Under the pieces are notes generated by a model. It did not search any database, had not been told where the DNA came from, and worked only from the letters and a program-made list of their open reading frames with translations. A stretch of 64,000 bases of DNA from Saccharina japonica (Eukaryota > Sar > Phaeophyceae > Laminariales > Laminariaceae): NCBI GenBank assembly GCA_008828725.1, contig MEHQ01000745.1:46001-110000 (forward strand), written 5' to 3'. Numbering within the stretch: the first letter of the stretch is position 1; each line of letters opens with the position of its first letter. Positions 11,801 through 22,329 of the stretch are shown in pieces. A program made the translations under genes and the position numbers.

Positions 11801-12320
11801 GGGGGGGGGGGGGGGTGTACTCATGTTGTGCACGGCCGTAGTCATATGACCATAGACCCTCGCATCCCTACAATGCCGGGACGGAGCGCGTTGGGTTTTC
11901 ACCAACCAGGCAGACATTGCTTGCACCAAGCGCGAAACGCCGTGAGGTATTGGGCGAGTCGCATGGAGGGTGAGCTGCATCCTGCTAAGAACCGCCTGTG
12001 AGGCGGACTTGCGTATGGACGACAGCTTCAATGAGTAAATTTAATTTCTGGTGTGGCCACTTCCGGAGACAGCAATGGGTTTTACTATGTAACTGCCTCG
12101 CGGACGCCTTACCATATTAACACTACGTGAAACGACCATTCCCCTTGTGCGGAACAAAGGTTCTCCACCCCGCACAAATGATCTACTCGACCGCCAGCTT
12201 TGGTGACCGCCAAAATAAAATAACAAAAAAAAACGGCACCCTGGTTGTCTAGCTCACGCAGCGAGTGGCGTGTTTTACAGCGTCGTTGCCAACCGACGCC
12301 AACCCAACCTATAAATATAT
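11801..12320 (+). repeat. Dispersed repeat, GGCCGTAGTC family, long copy 1
   Basis: It starts at a G-run, reads GTGTACTCATG, a spacer, GGCCGTAGTC, and continues for about 500 bp to CCTATAAATATAT. It is nearly identical to 61252-61771. Shorter relatives of the first 200 bp lie at 51986, 53955, 54143, 54383, 61003 and 61186, all in the same orientation. There is no open frame or terminal inverted repeat. It may be a non-autonomous retroelement, but that is unproven. Confidence 0.85.
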
Positions 12321-12388
12321 TATATTTATAGGGGGGGGGGGTATAGGGGGGGGTCTTCCGACAAAGATTGGAGTATTTTTTTACATAC

Positions 12389-12480
12389 CATTTATGGGTG
12401 TTCTAATTTCATGAGCCATACTTGATAAAAATTTAGACTTTGCTTCTGAAGCCTGTATAGCTTTAATACTTTCAGTTGAC
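12389..12480 (-). pseudogene. Isolated exon of a hybrid-type histidine kinase (phosphoacceptor motif)
   Basis: Ninety-two nt between a TTTTTCAG acceptor and a GTATGT donor read, phase 1-1, as 30 residues that include KSKFLSSMAHEIRTPIN. This is the HisKA dimerisation and phosphoacceptor helix; the His of the HEIRTP box is the phosphorylated residue. The exon and its flanks (about 12370-12600) are much richer in A and T than neighbouring DNA. I find no kinase ATPase, sensor or receiver exon nearby. It looks like a stranded fragment, perhaps of foreign, organellar or viral origin, abutting the end of a dispersed repeat. Confidence 0.65.
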
Positions 12481-12639
12481 CTGAAAAATTCCCATATAGC
12501 ACAAAATATTAATATTTATTAAATCATTAATTTGTGTGATCTAAATTAAAATATATATTATACGTAAATAATAATGGTATGGGCACAGTTACCTTTCCCT
12601 CGGTTCAAACGCTTTTAATAGAAGCGCTTTCCGGAACTC

Positions 12640-12705
12640 ATTTGTTGCTTGCCTTAGTCATTTGACCATTGACCACGCATCCCTTTCGAGACGGAGCAGG
12701 GGACA
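12640..12705 (-). repeat. Dispersed repeat matching the 63.2-kb tandem units
   Basis: The segment containing CATTTGACCATTGACCACGC and CCCTTTCGAGAC is the reverse complement of the two units at 63180-63334. Confidence 0.65.
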
Positions 12706-12964
12706 GGGGGGGGGTGAGTTGGAGGAGTTACTGCTCGGAAATGCTGTATGCTGGTGATTGCGAAGCATCTGTCGGGAACGGGTTGTTGTGTCTATCGTTT
12801 CAAGAAGGGGAAGACATTTTTTGGTGAATGTCGACACTAATAACTCGACTACTACTACAGTAGTAGTATGTACTGTAGATAGTATGTGTTTGCTGCACGC
12901 TAAATCGCCTATTTAAAACCCCTTTCGTCAAAACAAAAAAACAGTACGCGTACGTACGAGTACT

Positions 12965-14165
12965 TATTTTTTGGTTTTTGAAACTAAAACGTTTCGTCTT
13001 TTTTACAGCAGCAATACTATTTATGGTACACTAACACCATATCAGTATACTCCTTACCGAACACCACATATAGCTCCAGTTATAACGCGCAGACTTGCTC
13101 CGGACCGACGTATAGCTTGTTCGTTATAGTCTCTAGGGAGTGTTGGGGCTCTTGCATCTGCAAGGGGTGGCAGCCATTTGTTAAGGCATTAGTCCGTTGG
13201 GCTACTGGTAAAAGGTTAACCAATCGCGTACCCGAACTAAGCCTTATAACACTCCCCCCCCCTTGACCGGCGGGATATTCAGGACAGACCGGATATACGG
13301 GTCGTCGTGTCAAAGCCAGTTGGCCTCGCGGTTCTAATGTTATGGGGACCCAGAGAGAGTATTTTTCAGGTTCTTGACATGAGGAAATTCACATTTCTTT
13401 CAAAAGTGTTTTCATGGTGGAGGTGAGATTCGAACTAACGGCCAGCAACTCATGTCCTGCCGTCGACGCCATATGTTAAGGTCTTAGTCCGTTGGGCTAT
13501 ACTGGTAAAAGGTTAACCAATCGCCTACCCGAACTAAGCCTTATAACACATTGCTGTGTTTGCATCACTAAACGAATGTGCTCAGCAGCAATATTTTTTT
13601 CTCGATTCGGAGCTCTCCTGTTTTTTTTCATCTACGCTCTTCTTTAGCCGCGTAGGACGCTACGAACAGTCGAACAAGGGACCCAGGGAAGGCCGCCTAC
13701 TAATAATAACGCTAGCAGTCTGTATTGAAATCCGAGTTCAAGCAGTATCAGCGGGCGGAGAAACTGGCATTTTTCAAATTCGCCTTTGGGTCCCAGAGGT
13801 ATATGGGGAGTTCTTTTTGAGTAAGAGGCACTTCTCGTGATGAAAAAGGCGTCGAATCGATCCGACTCCTGAACCAAACATGTTGCCGACGACCTGCGCT
13901 TTCTAACACTGCTCACAGGGAGTAGTAGGTCTGATCATCGGACCTGGAGACATGTTTTCGTTATGTAGTCATGAAAGGTGTAGAAAGTATACCAGAAATA
14001 CTCTTGCAACAAAAAGAACGGAGTTTTATTTTTTGTTGTAAATACTGCAGTGCTCTTATACGGTTCTTCTCCTTTCGCTAACTCAGTTAGTATCCATCGT
14101 GTCCCTCTGGTCTGTGGTGTCAAAATTAATGAATGTCTCAAAAGAGTTCGTATGAATTACGATGT
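12965..14165 (+). mobile_element. Degenerate copy of the 750-bp TIR element, split by a SINE
   Basis: The two flanks (12970-13177 and 13552-14165) align with 14455-14880 plus 15253-15480, and with the reverse complement of 26938-27660. The split falls at 13178-13551, where tRNA-like repeats interrupt the alignment. I cannot see the terminal inverted repeats in this copy. Confidence 0.6.
13178..13551 (-). repeat. tRNA-derived SINE copies, GTTATAAGG family, minus strand
   Basis: On the minus strand the unit starts GTTATAAGG, passes a box A (TAGCCCAACGG, a perfect TRGYNNARNNG) at about 13487-13497, and ends in a box B-like AGTTCGAATCT at about 13430. A second head, truncated before box B, lies at 13250-13178. 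Both lie inside a split copy of another element. The family is shared with 20289 and 20558. Confidence 0.7.
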
Positions 14166-14986
14166 AAATCATTGTTATCCCCATTTTGTAACAGTAATTA
14201 AGCCATACTACTAATAGCTCAAGTAGTTAAGTAGTAATAGTTAACTTCATCCAACCCCATGCACACTAATACTTACCGGTATATTATATCTACAATAATA
14301 GTCTAAATTATCTAGCCACCCCCCCCCATCCACATTATGTCCTTCTTGTGTCAAAATTATGTTTTGTCGTGAAATAGTATGAATTAAACAACAAGTATTT
14401 TTGCCCGAAGGAGCCCTTCAAGGGGCCCCTTCGGTAATTACAAAAAAAAGGTACTTGAGTGTTGAAAATATATATATTTTTCGTTTTTTTGTACAGCAGC
14501 GATACTATTTCTGGTATAATAACACTACATCAGTACTCCTTACGAAAAACGGCATAGCTCCAATTCTAATGCTCAGACCTTCGACCGACAACGTAGAGCT
14601 TGTTCGTTATAGTCTCTACTGTAGGATGTATTGGGGCTGTTGGATCTGCAAGGGAGGGCAAGCATTGCTGTGTTTGCATCACGAAACGAAAGTGCTCCGC
14701 AGCAAGATTTTGATCGTTTCGGAGATCCTGTTTGGTATCTACACCACGTAGGACGCTACGGACGGCCGAACTAGAGGCTCATGTACGTTCACCTACTAGT
14801 GCTCGGCGTCCTCGTCGAAAATCTGAGTTAAAACAGTAGCAGCAGCCGGAGATACTGCTATTTTTCAAATTCGTCTTGGGTACCAGGGGTATGGCGAGTC
14901 GTTTTCACGGATCTACATTATTTGACTTTTTCGTGGCACGTGTCGCGACACGTGTCGCGACATGTCGCGACAAGCCGCGACACGTA

Positions 14987-15047
14987 GGGTTAGGGTTAGG
15001 GTTAGGGTTAGGGTTAGGGTTAGGGTTAGGGTTAGGGTTAGGGTTAG
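14987..15047 (+). repeat. Internal telomere-type tract (TTAGGG)n
   Basis: Nine to ten uninterrupted TTAGGG units lie inside the inverted-repeat element, not at a chromosome end. Confidence 0.97.
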
Positions 15048-15058
15048 GTTGGGGTTGG

Positions 15059-15126
15059 CGACACTCGCCGCGACACTCGCCGCGACACTCGCCGCGACAC
15101 TCCCCGCAACACTCGCCGCGACACGC
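15059..15126 (+). repeat. 12-bp minisatellite CGACACTCGCCG
   Basis: Five units, the last two with single changes, immediately follow the TTAGGG tract inside the same element. Confidence 0.95.
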
Positions 15127-15609
15127 CGTGGGCTGTCGCGGCACGTCCGTGGCGTGTCGTGGCATGTCGTGACACTTCGTGACATGTCACGACATGTCAC
15201 GACACGTGTCGCGACACGTGCCACGAAAGAGTCAAATACTGTACATCCCTCGTCGTTTTCGAGTAAAAGAGGTACTTTTCGTGATGAACAAGGCGTCTGA
15301 TCTATATGCGTCTCGAGAAACAAATGTTGACCATGATCTAAACTCTTTGAAGCTACTCATTGGTCGAAATTATGAGCATTATTAGAACTGGAGATATGTA
15401 GGGAGTCACGAAAATGTGGAAAATATACCAGAAATAGTATGTCAACTGAAAAAACAAAAAACGGATTTGTTTTTCATTTGCTCATATATTTTTTGTCCGA
15501 AGGGGCCCCTTAAAGGATCGGTCGACATCCTGCAGCAGTATATATACGTAGCTGGAATATATTGTTATTAATGTATCATTTGTGTGTGTGTGCTTCACGC
15601 TGCATCGTT

Positions 15610-17168
15610 ATTTCTACCCGTCCACTAATTAAGGTCCTTCATAAAAAGAAGGATCGATCCGATTGCAACAACTACCGAGGGATTTCGCTTGTTGCCCATT
15701 CAGGCAAAGTACTGCTGAAAATGGTCGCGTCACGTCTCAGCAATTACTGCGAGGCCGAAGGGATACTCCCCGAGGAGCAGTGCGCCTTTCGCCCAGCACG
15801 ATCATCAGTCGACATGCTATTCGCCGTGCGTCGACTGCAAGAACTCGGACGAGCCAAAAAGACCCCCATGTACATGTGCTCCATTGACCTGCAGAAGGCG
15901 TATGACTCCGTCGACCGAGAGTTGTTGTGGGTGGTGCTCGCACGCTTCGGCATACCAGAGAAGATGTTGACCGCTATCCGCCAATTCCGCGAAGGCATGC
16001 GAGCCCGCGTGCGTACGAATGACGGTGAGCACTCTGAGTGGTTCGATGTCACTCATGGACTGCGGCAAGGATGTGTTATGTCACCGCTTCGGTTCAATGT
16101 CTTATTTGCTGCTGTGATACACGCCGTGCTGATACGCTTCAGTGAGGATCCAGTCATCTTGAGGGATCTGGTTCACCTTGAGAAGGACCTCGGGAGGGAC
16201 GGAGTGAGGGAGGACCCACTAGCACGTGTACGGAGAGCAATATGGGGTATGCTGTACGCCAACGATGCAGGTATTTTGTCTAAATCGGCGGAAGAGCTTG
16301 CAAATATGATGACCGTTATGGTGGCCGTTTTCGAAGCAGCTGGTCTCACCGTATCCGAAACGAAAACGGAGACTATGCTGCTGCGTACACAAAAACAGTC
16401 ACTGCGGACCTCCCCGCTCGTCATCGAAGCAGCGGGCCAGAGGTACAAACAGACGATGCAGTTTTTGTACCATGGTGGTCTTGTCGCGCAAGCGCGGACA
16501 TTATACCAGAGATCCAACGACGCATCCGGTTCGCATGGGCATGCTACAATCGGTTCAAGCGGGAGCTGTACGATATGGAGGATGCCCCGTTTACTCTAAA
16601 GGTGCGCATGCTAAAGGCCGAGGTGATGAAGACACTGCTGTACGGGTGTGTGACGTGGACCCTTGGCAAGGAACACTCCACTGAGCTGCGAACGGCACAC
16701 CACAACTTCCTCCTACGGATCATTGGTTTCCAGCGCCCACAACGCACCGACCATCGCATGTCGTACGCCAAGGCTCTCAAGAAGGCACAATGTGAGAGCG
16801 TTGAAACGACCATCCGTAAACGACGCCTCCTCTTTGCGGGGGGCTTACAGCGCACGACCAGTGAGCGGCTGACTCGGCGGGTGATGTTTGGGACGATCGT
16901 CGGTGGGACGAGCCCGGGACCTGGCCGCCCAGAAAAGAACTGGGCCCGATGTATAGCAGAGGACCTCATGTTTTTTCGGGCGACAGAGGGCTCCACAGAA
17001 AGCTCCCCTTTATTGTTCGGGACAGAGACGTTACTATGGCAGAGGGCGGCTAAGAAGAGTGGGGTGTGGTATCGGGGGGTCGTTGAGGCGGCGGACCATT
17101 TCATGGCGAGGTGGCACAGGGCCGAAGCGGAGAGGAGCCGGCTACGGCATGCAGCTGGGGACGCCTAG
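15610..17168 (+). pseudogene. Non-LTR (LINE-type) retrotransposon reverse transcriptase, truncated and frameshifted
   Basis: The open frame starts within the N-terminal part of a reverse transcriptase ([16 protein letters not shown]) and carries the fingers and palm motifs in order: [31 protein letters not shown] (motif A), [14 protein letters not shown] (motif B) and YANDAG (motif C, normally YADD). At about 16480-16495 a frameshift moves the protein to the third frame. There it continues from [13 protein letters not shown] through TLLYGCVTWTL to the C-terminal GRPEKNWARCIAEDL region and a stop at 17168. There is no upstream endonuclease, so the 5' end is truncated. The motif C change removes one of the two catalytic Asp, so the copy is dead. 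Confidence 0.88.
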
Positions 17169-18127
17169 AGAGGTGAGAAGGAGAGAGGGGGGGGGCAAGG
17201 GCCCTTACTGATACAGGTGTCGACGAATGCGGAAACGAAATGGTAGATTGTGCGGCAAGGTATCGGTTCGACTAGCCCCTGAATTCTATTTTTTGTTTTA
17301 TTTTGTTTGTTTGTTGGTTTCTTGTTGACTTGCTCACTGGGGGGGGGTAGTACCGGCTCTTGACACCGTTCTTTTTGAGAAGCAGGAAGGAGATGGCAGA
17401 TGGTGTGACATGGTCCCCGTATCGGTCTTGTAGCAGAGACGGTAATCTGTTATTATCATCGCCTTGAGAGCGATTTTTCTCTTTTCCTCTCTTCTAGTGT
17501 CTTCTTTCTTGCTTTTTTGCCTTGTTTCTCCTTTTGAAACCGCCATATGCCGGTGTCTTTCTCTTCTTCTTTTTGCCCCGGTCGTGCAGCAGTTATATGT
17601 TCCTCTCTTGGGCACGTGTGTTTTTTCTTCTAGGTGCGCTTCTGTCTCCCTGCGTCATTTGTATTATGTTTCGTTTCATAATTCGTTTTTTATTTGTATT
17701 TTTGTTCTTATTTTTCGGTTCCGCTCGTGTCGTTGTGTTCTCGTACCCGGTACGTTTGCATATCACTTGCCTTGCCCATTAATTTGCGTTTATCTTGTTT
17801 AGGTTTTTCTCTGTTTCACAGTCTGTGACCACAAAATTCGTATCTCTCTAGGATTAGGAACCAGGACAGACACTGGGTGTACTGATGTGGTTGGGTAGAA
17901 AGAACGGGTATAATGTGAAGACAACACACACACACTAAATCCTGTAGTGTCTGTGCCGATCTTCCATTCTAGCTATTGTACGAGTACAATATATATGGTC
18001 AATATATCATGTCATACCAGGTAGGTACCGTGTAGCATGGAAGAAAGAACACCCCCCTTAGAAATACACACACCCACATAAGCACACCGGGTGGTATATT
18101 TTTTACTTCGTTTTTGACCGTATCTTT
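17169..18127. other. Flank of the LINE copy, no gene
   Basis: A G-run, a T-rich stretch (17285-17330), then C/T-rich sequence (17460-17820) whose open frames look like low complexity. I cannot place the 3' end of the retrotransposon. Confidence 0.5.
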
Positions 18128-19096
18128 ATCACCGGGGGTGCGTCAGGTAACACACCTCCTACGTGTGTACGCCTGAAAACAGTGTCAAACTCCATAACTA
18201 TCGCACCACCGGGTGGGTGGATATCATTCACAATTCACAATCAACCCGCACCGGTATGGACACCAGCATGGAGGCAACTGCTACGCGTCCTCACAGTGGG
18301 CCGAACGAGTCTGCGGCTTCGACCCCACCTGTAGCTGCTGCTGCCGCGCCTCGGGCGACGATTATGTCGTTTTTCTCTGGAACCAGCGCGCTTACCGGTA
18401 CTGGCATTAATAACGCTATCACGTCCCCTGCATCCGCCGTGTGCCAAAGCCCCGGCTACTGGTACTGGTATCGGTACCGGCGAAGTACCTGCAACACTTG
18501 CGGTGCGACCCTCGGGGTTTCATCGATGAGTACCTGTGTGGTACCGGTACTGTCTATGGGGTATGACCCTAAAAAACAAAAAACAAATTGGAGGGTCATA
18601 CCCCTTTTTTTGGAGGGTCATACCCCATGGGGTACCGGTAATCGTTTTGCAGTATCGTAGCAAGGCGGGGACTTTCGCTGTTATCCCCGGGTTTCATGCG
18701 TTTGCTTTACCATCACCAGCAGTACGTGATAATAGAAAAACAAACTGGTTTTAGACCAAGCTTGTCATGCGTTAGCACACCCCTTGCTAACATACCCCCT
18801 GCATTCTGGCCGGGGTCTGTTCACACTCACTCCATAGCAATCATTGATATACCGTCATCACACCCTCTCATTACCACACCCCCTGAATCTGGCCGGGGTC
18901 TGTTAACTCTCCTTATCAACCAATAATGCCGTTAGCACACCCCGTCGTTGTCACATCCTCTCGTTACCACACCTCCTAGCTGCAGGGCTCTCGTGCATGG
19001 TGTTTATCACCGGGGATGCGTTAGATAGCACACCCCTCCACAACAGCACACCCGGTGATAACATTTTGAAAATGCCAAAATGTTATCACCGGGGTG
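18128..19096. repeat. Cluster of hairpins and ACACCCC-type repeats
   Basis: TATCACCGGGG followed by GCGT is present at 18128 and again near 18999. At 19048-19096 CACCCGGTGATAACATTTTG is followed, after 8 bp, by its inverse: a near-perfect 20-bp hairpin. At 18541-18640 a second hairpin pairs ATGGGGTATGACCCT with its inverse and carries an extra internal copy. Short ACACCCC repeats fill the space between. I see no gene; short fold-back elements are likely. Confidence 0.6.
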
Positions 19097-19260
19097 TACT
19101 TTGTTCCGTGCTTTTCGGTAGATGAACGACACAACTCTTACACACGCCAGCAAATAATTTTGACACTATTCTTCTTATTTATTTTTGTCGACCATTTCAG
19201 CTTAATCTTCGGAGCCTAGCGTTAATTTGAGCAAGAAATTATTGAAGGTATGGTATGGCA

Positions 19261-19607
19261 GCCGGTCGCCCCGGTAGAGTAGTGGTCAGCTTCAAAGACT
19301 ACTATCATTGGTACCCAGGATCGAATCCCACCGTGGTGAGAGATTTTGTCTTTATTTGAAAAAATAAAAAGGAACCAATTGCTGAGAGCGCCTTCGTGGC
19401 GTGGGTAGGCGGAATCCGACGCAAGTCGACGAGGGAAGAAAGTGCTGAAATCTTCTCGCGATAAAAATGCAAGGCAAGAACCGTAGTGGGGGAGGAGGGA
19501 GAAGAGCCTACTTTGTGACCCCGGATCTGAGTCACGACTAGGGAGGGAGTAAGACGGAAGTGCGAAGATAATAAATGGGATGGACAAAAAAAAAAAAAAA
19601 AAAAATG
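19261..19607 (+). repeat. tRNA-derived SINE, GCCGGTCGCC family, copy 1
   Basis: The 5' head resembles a tRNA: GCCGGTCGCCCCGGTAGAGT, an anticodon-like region, and a box B (GGATCGAATCC). The body has GAGAGCGCCT, GCGTGGGTAGG, GTCGACGAGGGAAGAAAGTG and TCGCGATAAAAA, and the copy ends in a run of about 21 A (about 19586-19606). Order and sequence are shared with 19871-20103. Confidence 0.8.
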
Positions 19608-19870
19608 GCATCATGACACGACTTGTAAAATAGTCGCAATAATATGTACTCGTATATACATATGTGCGTTATATACAACACTTGAACTTTATCGCAAGGG
19701 GGACGGTATCATCGTAGACCGCATTACTATCAAATAACATTTTAATAAATATGCCAGCTGTGAGTTGGACCGATTGAACAGTTGATACTTAACTTTGCGA
19801 GCTGCGGAGGACGTTTGTTCTATACGTGTCATGTGTGTGGTGTCATTTTGTCAAGCATTCAGGTACATAT

Positions 19871-20103
19871 AGCCGGTCGCCCTGGTAGTCTACAGCACCT
19901 GACCACGAGAAGATTGCGTAAAGGTTCATGCCGGGGGTTCGAGTCACAGTAGACGGTGTGTGCAGGTTTTTATTATCAAAATAACAACAACTAATCGTCG
20001 AGAGCGCCTACTATAGCGTGGGTAGGGACAATTCGACGAGAGAGAGTCGACGAGGGAAGAAAGTGCTGCTGAAACGTTCTCTCGCGATAAAAACTCATGG
20101 CAC
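19871..20103 (+). repeat. tRNA-derived SINE, GCCGGTCGCC family, copy 2
   Basis: Same head (GCCGGTCGCCCTGGTAG), box B-like GGGGTTCGAGTC, and the same body blocks. There is no A-tail, and the tRNA part differs from copy 1 between the boxes. Confidence 0.78.
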
Positions 20104-20288
20104 ATATGATGCCATATACCTGGTACCATACATAGTGTATATGATTAATGGAACCTTCCACGATTTAAGTCATTGGATTATGGTTGCTCTGTACTACTGT
20201 CTGTGGTCTACTAATAGATGTATAGGGTATTATTCGAATATGCGCTGTACATCATCAATTGCCAGATTGATGGCAAGTAGAGAATGAT

Positions 20289-20410
20289 GTTATAAGGATT
20301 AACCCTGGGCTGGGTCATCGGTCGATATTTTACGACTATAGCTCAGTACGTAGGTAATACCCTCACATTTGGCGTCGTCGGCAGGACGCGGGTCCGAATC
20401 TCTCTTCGAA
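20289..20410 (+). repeat. tRNA-derived SINE, GTTATAAGG family, plus copy
   Basis: Head GTTATAAGGATTAACCCTGG, then TATAGCTCAGTACGTAGG (box A region), GGCGTCGTCGGCAGGAC and box B GGGTCCGAATC. The minus-strand copies at 13178-13551 share the head and GGCGTCGACGGCAGGAC, so this is one family. Confidence 0.72.
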
Positions 20411-20557
20411 CGTTTCTTTTATACAAACGCTTGCGCGTGCGTCCCTCAAACACGTCTCTTGGGTTCCGCAGGTATCGAAACGAAGCGAGTAGGTCAACAT
20501 ACGGCCGTATACGGTACCGACGTCACAAAGATCCCGCCGTTCAGAAGGGGGGAGAGT

Positions 20558-20628
20558 GTTATGAGGATTACCCTGGGCTGGGAAATCGGTCGATCTTTCA
20601 CCCTAATAGTAATACCCTCACATCGATA
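20558..20628 (+). repeat. SINE head, GTTATAAGG family, truncated
   Basis: GTTATGAGGATTACCCTGGG repeats the head of the 20289 copy. The box A region is deleted and the copy stops after ACCCTCACAT, next to a GATA microsatellite. Confidence 0.65.
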
Positions 20629-21469
20629 GATAGGTACATAGATAGATAGGTACATATCATTGATAGAACTCTTCCATGCTTTGAGTCATTGGATTATGGC
20701 TGATCTACTACTACTACTACTACTACTTCTACTACTACTATGCTGTAGTCCAGAGGTAAGTAATACGCGTGGAATAGGTGCTGCACAAAGTCATTTGTCA
20801 TGGTAAGAGAATACTGTCATTATTAGTATGTACTATCACACACATTATTAGAGTCATCCCACGGTAGGGGCGCAGCAGGCTTTTCTGAGCTCCTCGCATG
20901 AGGAGCTTAATATCTCACCCCAAACATGACTTCGGCAACATCCGCTTGAGCAACACGAGCAAACCTTCCAATGCGGTAGGCCTAAAACAACTACACCAGT
21001 AAAATAATAAGAGTCCCCGGTGGTTACTCACGTGAGGAGCACAACCTGTCAGAAAATATTGAACTCAAAAGTGGTACCCCTAGCGTGGGATTGCTTTATA
21101 CATATACTCGTACCAAGGTAAATTTGCAACTTTTTTCCGTTCGGCGACGGCACCTGCGCCAAGCGCGGCGCGCAGCACGAATGCACCTCAACGCGCCCTG
21201 CCTGGTATATATAGGTGCACCTATAGAGACTCGTGTGTATACTGTATGTTATGTTAATATTATTTTTTGTTGATATTTCGTAGTTTCTTTCTTTCTCTCT
21301 CTCTCTCGTCGTATTTGGGGTTGCTGATGTGTATGTATAGTATACTTGTCGGAGAATACACCCGGTATATTGGAGGGAGAGCTAAAATACGGGCGAAGAT
21401 AATTGATGGAATCAAAGAAAAAAAAGAGATACTACTGCTGTACCCAGGGGTGCCTGGAACAGTATTTTG
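20629..21469. other. Microsatellites, no gene
   Basis: (GATA/GGTACATA)n at about 20625-20655, (CTA)n at about 20705-20740, CT-rich stretch at 21285-21308. Nothing else recognised. Confidence 0.6.
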
Positions 21470-22245
21470 TCGACACCCCACATCAAAGCTGGTCAGAATG
21501 GAGAATAAACCGGAGCGCTGTGATCACAGGACGATTTAGCAGAAAATACATACCAGATATATTTTTTTCCAGTTGAGGATCATTTGATTTTAGTGACCTC
21601 TTCCCTGCCCCGCGGAGAAAATAAGTTTGTTCATTTAGTTTTCCATTATTTAACAACCGACTTTCCTAATTGAGAATTGCCTTTCCGATGAGAATGAAAA
21701 TGGAAAATATGCCTTTTTGAATTGTAAGAGATGTACTTCCCTCACCGTCGTTTTTTTCACTGTAAACTATTATTAGTTGTGACACCCGTCGATGACACAA
21801 ACAAAAACGAAATCGGCATCGGCAGTCTCAAGACATTGAAGATCCCAGAAAATCTGGATTTATTGGCGAGGTACCTCGCCAATAAATGCAAATTCCCTTA
21901 AGTCCTCGATTCTACGAGCCTGTCAAGGTTGAGTTAAATTTGTTTTTCGTGGATCGATACCTACCATCGAGGAACATGTTTTCTACGTCAAAGTACGATC
22001 GCGAGCGAAATACAGCTCTTACACAATATCAAAGTACTAAAATCGATTTTCATTCTCATCGGAAAGGCAATTCTCAATTAGGAAAATCAACTGTTATTGG
22101 GTGCCTCGTTATAATTTCAATTTTTTCCATATTTGAACCACGTGATCCAATATTGAAAGAAAGAAAAAAGTCCTAAATCGTCCCGTAATCCCAGGGCTCC
22201 GGTTTGTTTTCCATTCTGACCATATTTTGTTGTGAGGTGTCAAAA
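21470..22245. mobile_element. Inverted-repeat element (about 775 bp) built around a 28-bp perfect palindrome
   Basis: The ends read GACACC and then CACA, followed by GGTCAGAATGG, in inverted orientation (21471 onwards and 22245 backwards). Inner arms 21655-21715 and 22045-22105 are near-perfect inverses. The centre is a perfect palindrome at 21859-21886 (TTTATTGGCGAGG and its complement). It is a large fold-back element with no open frame of note. The terminal part is shared with 22504. Confidence 0.75.
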
Positions 22246-22329
22246 AAAGACTATTCCGAGCGCCCTCTCTGTACCTGTTGAAATAAACAAATAAATGTGA
22301 ACAAAACACCCGGCGGGTTCAAAACAAAG

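Larger units (their letters stand above)
14907..15251. mobile_element. Mutator-like non-autonomous element carrying telomeric repeats
   Basis: The ends are inverted copies of roughly 50 bp (left ACGGATCTACATTATTTGAC, right the same with three changes), running into CGTGTCGCGACA palindromes. The flanking 9 bp GTCGTTTTC is duplicated (14898-14906 and 15252-15260), and uninterrupted relatives of the host element have a single copy, so the insertion is clear. The interior holds about ten TTAGGG units (14987-15047) and a 12-bp minisatellite. A 9-bp duplication with long inverted ends is typical of Mutator-like elements; that class is inferred. Confidence 0.72.
14417..15505 (+). mobile_element. TIR element (about 750 bp) interrupted by a second element
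   Basis: Its ends are inverted copies of AAGGGGCCCCTTCGG (about 14417-14434 and 15488-15505). The body aligns with the uninterrupted inverse copy at 26938-27695. There is no transposase. Element 14907-15251 is inserted within it. Confidence 0.7.

Noticed and set aside
11820-11880. 5S rRNA-like start (GGCCGTAGTC)
   Set aside because: The short resemblance does not continue into the internal 5S promoter region.
15059-15126. CRISPR-like array
   Set aside because: Units are contiguous 12-mers without spacers, in a eukaryotic transposon.
14876-15323. Frames with GLGLGLGL, RVRVRV or NPNPNP repeats
   Set aside because: Translations of the TTAGGG tract and the 12-bp minisatellite.
19261-20405. Genuine tRNA genes
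   Set aside because: Promoter boxes are present but acceptor and anticodon stems do not pair properly by eye, and the sequences recur with conserved non-tRNA bodies, as SINEs do.
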